Of a stretch of DNA of 64,000 bases, positions 42,301 to 52,744 are shown one piece after another (the stretch's first letter is position 1; each line of letters opens with the position of its first letter). Origin of the DNA: Crocodylus rhombifer (taxonomy: Eukaryota; Chordata; Crocodylia; Crocodylidae); NCBI GenBank assembly GCA_038503035.1, contig JAVSML010000978.1, forward strand, positions 310,001 to 374,000. Reading direction: 5' to 3'. The notes under the pieces were generated by a model, which made no database searches, had not been told where the DNA came from, and was given only the letters and a program-made list of their open reading frames with translations. The position numbers were made by a program, and so were the translations under genes.

Positions 42301-44467
42301 AATTATTTATGAACTGGCTCTTGAGACATCCTGGAGAAGCCATTGCAAAAGGGAATGCAGGTGTGATCATACTCCCAGTGAAGTCAATAATGAAACTCCC
42401 ATAGGCTCCAGGAGAAGCAGGACCAATTATTTGTTCTTCAAGTGGCACTGTAACCTGCCTCAGAGAGACTTCAGGGCTGTTTTGTGCAGTGAACAATGGA
42501 GTTTGTTACAAGAAGTTTGGAGCGGGCTGGGGGAAGCTAACTGAAGAAGTGTGGGCATGCAATGAGAGTTCGGGAGCCCCCAGTAATGGCAGAAAAAGCA
42601 AAATAAGAATGATCATGAAAGCAGAACAGTTTAAATGAGAGGTGAATGGATTAAAATAGAATAAAATATAATGTGTGTGGAAGCATCCTCTCTTTTTATC
42701 TTATTGGTTAAATCATGAATACATTTTTAATCTGAAGCAATAATTTGTGGAAGCTATTTTACAAAGAGTCATACAATGTTAATGAACTGATGGAAACAAT
42801 AATGGCTTTTCTGACATCCATCGTATCAGAAAAGTAGTATAAGCTAAAGTCACAACACAGCTAGGTGGCACCACTGGCTATAATATTTTCATTTTTCTTT
42901 CTTTGTTAATTAGTGTTTGCTTTGAGCACTTTAAGCCACTTTTTCCTCAGTTCTTCCTTTTGCCGAAGACAACAGTTTAAGAGCAAAACAAAGAAGATGG
43001 CTCTTATTTAGGAACTTTAACAGACTAACAAAGAGCAATAACTTCTTAGAAAAGCTTCCTTTCATTGAAAAGTTTGAACTTTTTGACATCTTTCTAAAAA
43101 GTTAGTTTTCCTGGTCTCTGCTGTAACATCAGTGCTTCCTGGGCCATAGATGCTTCCCACAATAGGTCTGCAAAGTTTTAAAAAAGAAAATGCTGATACA
43201 GTGAAATCACAAGGACATCAAGTCAGGAGACCACCCAAGCTGAACAGTGCATAGGCTAGTGTGGTTAAGGTATACTCATTTTTAGTGAATGGTACACAAA
43301 AGAGCAGTACATTTGCAGAAAGTCTGTTAAAGTTTATGAAGCTTCAAGGAACTGAAGAGAAAATGTGCACCAGAGAGGAAAAAGCAGGCATACTTTCCTA
43401 ATGGAGTAGTGGTCTGGTTTAACTGTGAGACCAAAGCAGCCTACAGATAAAGGGGCTGTAGGAAGTATGCCTGGGTTGTAGGGTGACCCTGGCTAGGTCT
43501 TCTTGGGCATGTGAGACTGGACAAATCAATGGGATAGTATCTTATTTCTTGCTAGGAGTACTATGCTGGTAGCAAGGACCTGCTAAGGATATTGTATATT
43601 ACTGATTTCTTTCTCAAGACTCAGTACATCTTGAAGAGGAGGGGCAGAGTCAGGATGGTGGTGAAGCAACTTCAAGGCAGCAGGCAGATCTTAAATGAAG
43701 CTGAAGTTCCACTGAAATGGTTGTGAAAGGGGCTTTGAGGAGGCAGACAGAGCTGACATAATGGGAACCTTTATGATGAAGGAAGGACCTGATCTGGCTT
43801 GAACTGAAGCTACAGAAACTGACCACTGAACTAAGGAACACTAGCTAAGGCTGCCCTCCCAGCATCAGAGAAGTCTTCTGATAGGTGCTAAACCCCCTGA
43901 GTAGCAAGTCCCAAAGGGGCAAGAGATGTACTTGACCACGTTTTGGATTCTGCTAACTGTGGACAACAAACTTCTAAGTAGGGTGCAGTGGAGAAGTGAA
44001 GTAGCTAATGTTAGAATACACTGCCTCATCAGCCACTCACAACTACACAATGAAGGTCCAGATGATGAAGGTTAAACTATTGCTATCACGGCCTGGTAGG
44101 GCATGAGACTCTTACCTAACTGATCCTTAGTTAATAATGTCCTTTTCCCCCATAATAATGTTCTGTTAGTTTTATACCCTTTAACTCAGTGCTTATGATT
44201 GGGAAAATATTGCTTGTCAAGGGCACTCAGGCAAGAGAATTTAGTTTCCTGGGTTCCTGGATGGGAGCTTGAGCTGGTGGTATTTAAGTTGTCAAAAGGA
44301 AACCTTAGGTGATTGAATGCAGTTCTTTTTTGCTTCTGTTAGCACCTGGCAGAAGGATTATACATGTGATTCTGGAGCAGTGTTTACGTAGGTAGTTGTA
44401 ATAACAAGGCTTTATCAAGCACTTGAAAGACCACAAGAATGGGAATATTGAAGTGCATAGGTCCAGA
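42301..44467. other. Unassigned DNA, about 2.2 kb
   Basis: No transposon ends or exons recognised. The phrase CTCCCAGTGAAGTCAATAATG near 42372 resembles a common low-copy sauropsid repeat word, but too little is left to call. Confidence 0.5.
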
Positions 44468-44541
44468 TTTTTAAAGGTCATCAGGCATCTAATTCCCACT
44501 GGAACCAGTGACAATTAAATGCCTAACTCCCTTTTAAAAAG
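44468..44541. mobile_element. Small foldback element, about 35-bp arms
   Basis: The left arm TTTTAAAGGTCATCAGGCAT then TAATTCCCACTGG mirrors the complement of the right arm, TTTTTAAAAGGGAGTTAGGCAT then TTAATTGTCACTGG, around a 2-base centre. This foldback type with AGGC.T.TAATTC words occurs widely in sauropsid DNA. No target duplication checked out. Confidence 0.6.
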
Positions 44542-44745
44542 TGACCCTTAGCAACCAGACTCCAAATATGCTGCCTGTATTCACTGCTTACTAGTTCTAG
44601 TAGCAAACAGATGAATTTCTTTATGTGCTGACAAAAATTAACAAACTTGGAAACAGAATTAATGAATGATAGCAAAGAAACTTAAAAATAATCTAAAGTA
44701 TTCATGCCCATCAAAATATGAATATTTTTGGAATATCATGCTCTG

Positions 44746-45317
44746 TGTAGCAGGGCACTGGGGTATGCCTACTCCTGGAGAGGCAGCTTGCAAGTGGCAA
44801 AGGGGTCATTATGGACTCACCTAACCAGCAGCAGGCCTGTCTCGTGATATATAAACCCTGGGCCTGAGCTGTTCAGGCAGTCCATCCCTGAGAGCCAAGA
44901 AGTGAGAAGCTGCTGGCAGAACTCCTGAATGGACTGGAAAGAAACAACTCTGAAGATCTCGGAGCAAGGATAAGGTACCTGGGACAAAGAGGGGCTAGTT
45001 TGTACAGTCAGGTGGTCTTAATGTTAAGTTCAGAAAAGGTTTGGGTTCCTGCTAAAGGATGCAGGTGCTTCTAGTTTAGTTGCACCAGTATTTAGCCTTG
45101 AACCCTGCTAAGTGCAGGCTCCTGGCCTACTTAGAGTACTGGTAGCCTGCATAGAGTGGCCACTGACACATCCCCAGAATACAGCACATCTTCTTGGTGA
45201 GTGGGGTTGGGGCCACTGGGCCCCTTGGCCAATTATCAGTGAGGGGCAGGGCCACTACAAAAAGGTCACCTCCCTCCCTGGCTGGCTTGGAACCCTGCTT
45301 CTCCTTCACGTGCATTG
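44746..45317 (+). mobile_element. LTR-like 5' segment with TATA box, cut off by a CR1
   Basis: It starts TGTAGCAGGGCACTGG, the same first ten bases as the solo LTR family start, and has TATATAAA at 44848-44855, followed by CTGGGCCTGAGC..CAGTCCATC, a leader-like stretch. It is interrupted at 45318 by the CR1 tail. No matching 3' end with a clear target duplication was found to the right. Candidates are GGCTACA near 47997 and CCTGCTACA near 48502, the latter being in the opposite sense. Tentative. Confidence 0.4.
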
Positions 45318-46415
45318 TTCATAGATTGTAGTCGGAAGGGACCCCGAAGGATCATCATGTCCGACTCCCTGCCCCAAACAGGAAAAGGACCGAGGTCAGA
45401 TGACCCCAGCCAGATGCCTATCTAGCCTCCTCTTAAAGACCTCCAAGTTAGGTGATAGTATCACTTCTTTTGGCAGCCCATTCCAGATTCTGGCCACCCT
45501 TACTGTGAAAAATTTCTTTCTAATATCTAACCTGAATCTACTCTCCATTAATTTGTACCCATTATTCCTAGTTACTCTTGCTAAATAGCGCATCTCCAAC
45601 TCTCTGTTGTGCTCCTTTGATAAACTTATAGGCTGCTCAGACGTCTTGTGTGAAGGCTGAAGAGATACAACCTCCCCTTGTAGGGTCTTGCATAGAGGCC
45701 ACTAATCATACAAGTGACCCTCCTCTGGACCCTCTCCAGATTCTCTGCATCCCTCTTGAAGTGCAGCGCCCAGAACTGGACATAGTACTCCAACTGTGGC
45801 CTGACCAGTGCCACATAGAGGAGGAACATCACCTCCCATGATCTGTTGGTCATGCATCTGCTAATGCATGATAAGGTATGGTTTGCTTTGTCGATGGCTT
45901 TGTTACACTGCCTGTTCAAGTTCATCTTGGAGTCAACTATGACTCCAAGATCCCCCTCGGCTGCTGAGCTTCTGAGGAGGTCATCCCCCAACCTATAGGT
46001 GTGCTGGGGATTCCTCCTCCCTAGATGGAGTACCTTGCACTTGTCTTTGTTGAACTGCATCCTGTTTCATTCTGTTCATTGATCCAACCTGTCCAGATCA
46101 GCCTGTATCTGCTCTCTGCCCTCCGGTGTGTTAACTTTTCTTTATAATTTGGTGTCATCTGCGAACTTGGACAGGGTGCTCTCCACACCCTTGTCCAAAT
46201 TGCTGATGAAGATATTAAATAACATTGGTTCAAGGACCAAACCCTGTGGGACACCACTGCCCACCTCCTTCCATGTCAAAAATGACCAATCCACCACCAC
46301 TCTCTGGGTGCGGTCCCTAAGCCAGTTGGCCACCCACCTGACTATGTAAACATCCACTCCACAGCCTGCTAGCTTCCTTATGAGAATAGGAAGTGAAACT
46401 GTATCAAAGGAATGA
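45318..46415 (-). mobile_element. CR1 LINE (outer element), 3' part, interrupted by a second CR1
   Basis: The tail complement TTCATAGATTGTAG starts at 45318. On the minus strand, 46410-46142 encodes [49 protein letters not shown] and SKFADDTKL, with the catalytic Asp pair intact. 46060-45626 encodes MQFNKDKCKVLHLGRR, EGDLGVIVDSKMNLN, LVRPQLEYYVQFWA and LERVQRRVTCMI. The RT is cut between LDFKK and FDTV of motif A. The other half lies at 47227-47500, so the element was a single CR1 before the inner one arrived. Confidence 0.9.
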
Positions 46416-46424
46416 GATACATCT

Positions 46425-47226
46425 GGACAAGATCCTGATGGTGTTCAACACCGAAAAATGCAAGGTTCTCCACCTTGGGAGGAAAAACCTGCAGCATGCT
46501 TATAGGCTCGGTAGTGCTATGCTGGTTAGCACTACCAATAAAAGGGACTTGGGGGTCATCTTTGACCACAAGATGAACATAAGCCTTCAGTGTGATGCTG
46601 TGGCAAGTAAAGTGAGCAAAATGCTGGCTTGCATCCATAGATGTTTCTCAAGCAAATCCCGGGACGTCATTCTCCCACTGTACTCGGCCTTGGTAAGGCC
46701 GCAGCTGGAGTACTGGGTCCAGTTTTGGGCTCCACAATTCAAGAAGGATGTGGAGAAGCTTGAGAGGGTGCAGAGGAGAGCCACACGCATGATCAGAGGT
46801 CAGGAAAACAGGCCTTATGAGGAGAGGTTGAGAGCCATGGGGTTCTTTAGCCTGGAAAAGTGCAGGCTCAGGGGTGATCTGGTGGTCACCTATAAGCTTA
46901 TCGGGGTGCTCATCAGGATCTGGGGGAACATCTGTTCACCAGAGCGCCTCAAGGGATGACAAGATCGAATGGTCACAAACTCCGCCGCGACAGATTCAGG
47001 CTGGAGATAAGAAAGAACTTCTTCACTGTCTGAGCCCCCAAAGTTTGGAATAGATTGCCACTGGAGGAAGTTCAAGCACCCACTTTGAATGCCTTCAAGA
47101 CAAATTTGGATGCTTATCTTGCTGGGATCCTATGATCCCTGCTGACTTCCTGCCCCTGGGGCAGGGGGCTGGACTCGACGATCCTCTGGGGTCCCTTCCA
47201 GTCCAAATGTCTATGAAATCTATGAA
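46425..47226 (+). mobile_element. CR1 LINE (inner element), inserted head-on into the outer CR1
   Basis: It is a 5'-truncated CR1 of the same subfamily as 33799-34722 and 38931-42300. It starts at the [18 protein letters not shown] segment and keeps one open frame through YRLGSAMLVSTTNKRDLGV, CIHRCFSSKSRDVILP, VRPQLEYWVQFWAPQ, VQRRATRMIRGQENRPYEE and GFFSLEKCRLRGDLVVTYK to a stop at 46957-46959. The 3' UTR and the tail ATGAAATCTATGAA end at about 47226. Related AGAT(G)ACATCT words lie near both edges (46416 and 47244), but they do not form a clean duplication. Confidence 0.9.
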
Positions 47227-47500
47227 CTTCTTAAAGTCCAGGTAGATGACATCTACCTTAGTTTCAGTATCAAGGCAATGTGTTACCTGGTCGTAAAAGG
47301 CTATAAGTTTTGTCAGGCAGGATCTACCTGTGATGAACCCGTGTTGGTTTCCTTTCAGCATCATTTCCCCTGCTGGGCCTTCACAAATGCACTCTTTAAT
47401 GATTTTTTTTCCAGTGTTTTCCCAAGGATACAGGTAAGACTGACTGGCCTAAAGTTACCTGGCTCATCCCTTCTTCCCTTCTTAAAAGTGGGCACCATGT
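47227..47500 (-). mobile_element. CR1 LINE (outer element), 5' remainder
   Basis: The minus strand reads VPTFKKGRRDEPGNFRPVSL, TCILGKTLEK, then LKGNQHGFITGRSCLTKLIA, DQVTHCLDTETKVDVIYLD and FKK. It stops within motif A exactly where the segment at 46410 resumes. The 5' truncation lies near 47500, so the outer element kept about the last two thirds of its RT. Confidence 0.88.
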
Positions 47501-47509
47501 CTAAGTTCT

Positions 47510-48190
47510 ACCTCCTAGACCAGGCAATAAAATCAAGAGGGCAAATGATTGACATGCATTTCCACCAATGAACTGAAAAACAGGACTCTGCAGTCCAATC
47601 CTCACTTAGAAATGAACAGGGGACAAAGGGTTTAAAACCAGGACAGTCCAGTATAAAACAGGGCCAATGGCCACCCTAAGCCAAAGAGAGGGCTGGGAGT
47701 AGTATTAGGAGATTCGTGAAACCAAGGCACAGAGAGGGCCTGGGAGGGAAATCAGAGGATCTAGGATGACAGAGTAAGGCCAAGAAAAAGAGAACGTGGA
47801 CAAAGGAGTTCCAAACAGCCAAAGACTGCCAGAGCAAAAGAGTTTAGAGATCAACTGGCCTAAAACTGACGCCAATGCCCAGGAGGGGGCCAGAGGTCTG
47901 GGAGGGACCAGAGCCATAAATCTCAATAAGAGAACACCTGTGAGGCATGGGGCATGGTGTAGGGAAGGACGGAGCCACACAATGAGCCCATAAGGCTACA
48001 GGTACCCCTGCAGAGGCATGTACAGGCTGGGAAGGCCTATTGAGCTTGAACAGAGACTAGAGGGGTCTAGGCAGGACATGGTTATGATTGCACAGACATA
48101 GGCTCACTCTAAGACCCACGAGCAGCTGCCTTTATCTAATTATTAATAAGAGCAAGGCATGGTGGGAGGCTTATCTTAGAGACTGAGCTG
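47510..48190. other. Unassigned DNA, possibly LTR-related
   Basis: GGCTACAGGTACCCCTGCAG at 47991-48010 and an AGTATAAAACAGGG word at 47650 give it a promoter-like look, but no boundaries could be set. Confidence 0.35.
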
Positions 48191-48192
48191 GG

Positions 48193-48475
48193 GAGGGGCC
48201 AGACTAACCTAGATAGACAAACTCATGGGTGCCAGGCTGATTGTGCCTCCTCCTCTCAGTGCTGCCACTTGTTGGGAGTGGAGCTCAGAGCTGCCACTAG
48301 GAAGCAGCTGTGGTGGTGCCATTGAAGGGAATGGATGGGAAGGGTGGCAGATGGGGCCATCCATGACACCACCATGGAGGGAAGGACCAGGCCCCCCTGC
48401 AGCTCAGGACCCTAGGCATGTGCCTAATTTGCCTATGCTTTAATCTGGCCCTTGCTATTATAGGGTGTCATGGCT
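48193..48475. repeat. Element with AGGGCCAGAYTAA-type inverted ends, related to 18048-18390
   Basis: The left end GGGGCCAGACTAA and the complement of the right end AAGGGCCAGATTAA are inverted copies, with 'cctaggcatgtgcctaatttgcc' just inside. The interior is GC-rich. The flanking octamers do not match well, so the insertion type is unproven. Confidence 0.5.
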
Positions 48476-48728
48476 GCCCCTGTGGCTCATACCTGCTACA
48501 CTTTGCATCTCTGTTTTATTTTTATACTTGTAGAAATATATAAAACTAGCTTTAGATTATATGCCTTGCAACTTTAACAGCCTAATCAACAACTAGAAGT
48601 ATGATTAAAATTTTTCTTTAAAACAAGGAGAGACAGTCACACTTCTTACACAATTGTTAATAAAGTCAAGCGAAAAACACAGAAGCACGTTCTTCTTTCT
48701 GTATTTTTGTAAACATTTACACACACAA

Positions 48729-48801
48729 TTATTTAATTGATTTATTAGATGTACATGCCACCCTTTCCAACAAGGGCTTAGGGTGGCTTACACTAACAGA
48801 C
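48729..48801 (-). mobile_element. L2 LINE, 3' tail part
   Basis: On the minus strand it reads GTAAGCCACCCTAAGCCC..GGAAAGGGTGGCATGTACAT, then CTAATAAATCAATTAAATAA. This is the reptile L2 3' end, with its hairpin of mirrored CCACCCTAAGCCC and GGGTGG words and an (AATAAAT)-type tail. It is separated from the rest of the element by the LTR at 48802-49952. Confidence 0.8.
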
Positions 48802-49952
48802 TGTGACCACCGGGCTTTGACTAGCTGCTCTCGGGCGGCTTTTGATCTAATGGTGGATGTCACGGCCCTTCCGGGCTTGTTTTGTCGCCGGAGTAGTTCT
48901 CTCCTCCCCGCGTCACCAACCCTGATCTCTCCTGCCACGACTTGGTGTTCCTCAGTAGGTGGGGTCGGTTAACGGGACCCTCAGTGGCCCGGGTTTTGCC
49001 TGGTGGTCGCTCACGGGGCTCCACCACCCCTACACACCGGCCTCATGTCACCTTCGATGTGCCGCGCAGCCGTTATCTGCGGCCTCTCCCGTGGGGTCAC
49101 CCTTTCCGCGTCCCGTCTAGGAGCCAGCGGCTAAAGGCCCTGCTTGCCCGTGTGGGCCTGCCCCTACAGCCCTTCACACTCCCGCCCCTTCCTTCAAGGA
49201 TATCTACCCCACTAGGGGCATCCTGCCGAGGCTTCTCTGCAGCCCTACCCCAGGGACACTTATCCCTGTCTCCTATGCCCCTTCACCCGGGGTAACAAAA
49301 CAAAACAAAACAAAACAAAACAATTAAAACTGACCAGTAACCTATTCCTGCCCCCCTTTTATCCCCTTCCCCAGAGCCTAACAGGGAGGGATTTTTCTCC
49401 TTTTAGCTTGTCATTTCCTGGACTAACTCCTGTCTGTTCCTCAACACGATGGACCCTGGCGGTGATACCCACTCCGATCACAAACCCCTTCAGGGCTCTC
49501 CCAGGGTCTTTGCCCCCTGTCATGCCGTCCTCTGCACCCCGTCGTCCCGGCATTCCCACCTGGGTCCCATCGTGCTTCTAGGTCCCACTTCAGTTCTCCC
49601 TTTGATCAGCCAGCCCATCGCTCCTTTGTTGTTTGGCAGGGGCTTTTGTTGGGGTGCTCCACTCTCCCCCAGCCTGCGTCAACTCCTGCTTGTCAGGCTC
49701 CTCGGGACCAGTGTATGGAGTCTTTCTAGCTTCCGGCGTCAGCTGCAGCTCCATTCCCCGGCTATCTGCCCCTTCTGCCGCTGTGGCTGCCATTTTTATT
49801 TCTGCTGGCCAGCGTCTGATGCTGATGTCACCGGCCGGCTGTAATTGCACAAAAAGGTGGCTAATGAGCTGCGCGGGTTCCTCCTTCCGTCCCACATGTG
49901 TCTCGTCCCTAGCTGCTGGTAAGTGCCGCACATTACTTTGCCTCCCGGGACA
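48802..49952. mobile_element. Solo LTR, 1151 bp, CpG-rich, inserted in an L2 LINE
   Basis: It starts TGTGACCACCGGG and ends CCCGGGACA, with TG..CA termini that are short inverted repeats. An exact 5-bp duplication CAGAC flanks it (48797-48801 and 49953-49957). Removing the LTR and one CAGAC rejoins the L2 3' sequence. It is much richer in CpG than its surroundings, holds an (AAAAC)n run at 49294-49322, and has no gag or pol beside it. A 5-bp duplication is common for Ty3/Gypsy and some ERVs. The coding strand was not determined. Confidence 0.82.
49294..49322. repeat. (AAAAC)n microsatellite inside the LTR
   Basis: Five AAAAC units preceded by a partial one. Confidence 0.92.
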
Positions 49953-51165
49953 CAGACAAAATAACTTGTAAAGCAGATAGAATATTAAAATATAATATGA
50001 AAGAAGAACTCCCTGAGAAATATCCTGGATTACCTTTGCTTGCTAAACACTTGCCCAGATAGGAGGGTTTTGCAATGGTTCTAGATGCCTAGGCTTAGGC
50101 TGTCATGGGCCAAGGGGAAGGATATCCCAAAGCTGAGATGTGACCACTGGAAATGGCCTCCCACATATTTTTTGACAAGTGAACTTGAATAACTGATGGT
50201 ACTATGGAACTAACAGGAGGCTGCTCTCAGCTGACCTTATGGATCAAGACAGGTCATAAGGGAGGAGGCAGTCCCTTAGGTACATGATGATCAGACCATG
50301 TAGGGCTTTATAGATCAAAAAAAGCATTTTGAATTATGCCCAGAAAGCTATTGGGATCAAGTGCAGACTCTGGCACACTGGACCTGTGTCCTTGGGGACC
50401 CAGCTCTGTCAGAAGGTATGCTGTCACGTTCAGCACCAGCTGCAACTTCCAGATGGTTATCAAGGTCAGTTCCACATAGAGCATACTGCACTAGTTTAGC
50501 CTTGAAGTTACAAAGGCATGGCTTGCAAAGGTGGCCATATCCAAATCTGAAATAACCTTCTTCCCAGGAGGAGTTGATGAAAGGTACTCCTAGCTACCAC
50601 ACTGCTTGCAGATCCAGGTAAAGCAGAGGATCAGGAGCACCCCATGGTTGCAACCCTTAGTGACAAGGGGAGGTTGAACTTCATCACTGACAGGGGTCCC
50701 AGTCCTCCCAAGTCAAGCAGCTTGCACACCACCATAACCTGTGTCTTGTCCGGGTCCAGTTTGGGTTCCCAGTTGCTGTCAGAAACCAGGGAAGGACCAA
50801 AACTGCAGATCCTAGGTCAGATGAGAGTGGCCTGGGTGTCATCAGTGTACTGATGATATCTTAATTCAGATCTCCACATTTATCTCACCCAGTGGTTTCT
50901 TATAGATGGTGAACAGGCATGCCACCAATCTGAAGCCCCAGGGGAACCATAGGAAAGGTCCTGAGGGGTCCTGAGTACCCACCCATCATGACCCTCTGGG
51001 GTCTTCCTGCTGGGCAAGAGTGGAACCAGTTTAGAGTGGTCCCATGAATACCAATTAGGTCTTTCAAAAACTTTGTCAGCACCTCAGGATCAGCTGTCTC
51101 AAAGGCTGGTGAAAGATCTAAAAAGATCAACACAGAACAATTTATTGCTGAAATGTTTCTCAACT
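49953..51165 (-). mobile_element. L2 LINE, RT and C-terminus, decayed
   Basis: The minus strand from 51163 reads CSVLIFLDLSPAFETADPEVL, which is RT motif A of L2 type (LDLSAAFDTVDHE). It continues IGIHGTTLNWFHSCPAGRPQRVMMGGYSGPL. After several frame changes come NPDKT-like, DMATFASHAFVTSRLN.C and YVELTLITIWKLQLV (about 50560-50440). Then come LIIMYLRDCLLPYDL and TSQLWDILPLAHDSLSLG (about 50300-50080), the usual L2 order. Many stops and frameshifts show it is old. Together with 48729-48801 it formed one element of about 1.3 kb before the LTR inserted. Confidence 0.85.
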
Positions 51166-51169
51166 AGAA

Positions 51170-52504
51170 AGAAAGGGGAAAGAAAACTGCAGTTAAGTAG
51201 ACAACAGTAAATAGTTTTGAACAGAAAGAAACAATAAAAATGACACTTGTAGTGGCAACGTGAAGTAGAAAAAGGAACATGTATATGGAAATCAAATCTG
51301 GTTTGATAAAAAGATGTTTGAGATGCATGCCAAGTGAGAATGGATATAGATGGTGGGTGAAACTGTAGCAGGAGAAGATACTAGTCTGGAATAGTCATAT
51401 GGTTAAGAGGAAAGGGTTTTAAATGGGGAACTTTCTTCTGGCTTCCCTAAGAAGTTATCTGCTGTGTCATTCATACTCTAGCTTTGGTGAGCAGTTCCAG
51501 GGCAGGTCATAGGGATAAGTGTTTTTATTACCTCACCAGGCTAGAATGGAAAAGATTTGAACATCTCTGTCTGAAACCAAGGGAAGGAAGGACTGGGGCA
51601 CAAACAGGCTAGGGAGAAATCCTAGGAAAGAGCTTGAAGTGTGGTTTTACATTTTGTTGTGTTTTACTTTAACCAGAAAGGGAAACTGTAGCTATAAAGT
51701 GAATCTGGACTGTAACTTGGTGCTAATCCGCTTAGTGGCACGTGAAGTTGTTCACACAAGGCCATTTAAGGAACAGGGAAATAAAACATGGGCTTAATTG
51801 GATCATAAAGGAGAAGTGTGACCACACTCTATTTGAGGCAGAATTTTTGCAGTATTACAAGGCACTTGGAACCAAATTAAAAAATAACCCACAGTAGCAA
51901 ATTCTAAATTATGTGCATGTTTCAGAGAGAGCTCTAATGAGGTTCTCCCTCCCCACTCCATCACAAAGTTAATATGTAGTTGTCTGAAACATCAACACCC
52001 ACCCCAGTGTATACAGGTAGCTGGCATGAGACATGTGAAAACAAGGAGATAAGTCCAGTAGAAGTGGTGTTTGGGTGCAATTTCATCTAACCTCAGATGA
52101 GAGTTATTTCTCTTCTCTTTAAAAAATTTTCTAGGCTCCAGTAAGCTGAATGAAACATCCCTGTCCTGTCACCCCTCCTTACATGTCATGAACAAAATCA
52201 TATTCCTGAACGCTAGAAGGCAGAAGACAGGTCATTATTCAGCTCTTCATAACTTGGGGAGTGCGCTAGAAGAAGCACAGCTATGCATCATCGGAGTCCG
52301 GGATTGAACCAGACAATTACACAGACACTTTCCAAGATTCGTTTGTTTCTCCCTTGTGTTTCCAGCAAGAATTTCTTTGAGTTCATGACTGCTATTAATC
52401 TAGCATGCACTGTTTAATTAAAAGAAATGGTTTGTGCAGCCTGGCTTAGGAAGCTTGCTTATCTCTGCACTGGAAGTTGCTGCTTTCTCTTGCAGAAGTC
52501 CAGC
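51170..52504. other. Unassigned DNA
   Basis: AT-rich, no motif, element end or tandem structure recognised. Confidence 0.5.
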
Positions 52505-52512
52505 ATTTAGAC

Positions 52513-52736
52513 CAGGGGTGTCCAACCTTTCTGAATGTGGGGCCTGATCATGAACTTTTTATCACCCAGTGGGCTGGCGAGCCACATTGAAACACCTCAC
52601 AGGAAGTGGTATTACATCACCTCCCCGAAATGAAGGTATAGTGTTTACTTTTGTTTCCTGTCACAGCACCTTGGGTCTCAGAAAACAGGTTGGAGGGCCG
52701 CATGGTGGCCTGTGGGCCGTATGTTGGACAAGCCTG
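52513..52736. mobile_element. Non-autonomous hAT element, 224 bp, with 8-bp target duplication
   Basis: Exact ATTTAGAC on both sides (52505-52512 and 52737-52744). The left end CAGGGGTGTCCAACC and the complement of the right end CAGGCTTGTCCAAC are inverted termini. The inner words GGGGCC and GGGCCGCATGG are usual for this hAT type. Non-coding. Confidence 0.92.
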
Positions 52737-52744
52737 ATTTAGAC

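Noticed and set aside
42360..42420. Conserved repeat word CTCCCAGTGAAGTCAATAATG
   Set aside because: Resembles a common sauropsid repeat phrase but the surroundings do not extend the match.
46416..47254. Target duplication AGAT(G)ACATCT around the inner CR1
   Set aside because: The two words differ by an indel and lie at unequal distances from the breakpoints; CR1 usually makes little or no duplication.
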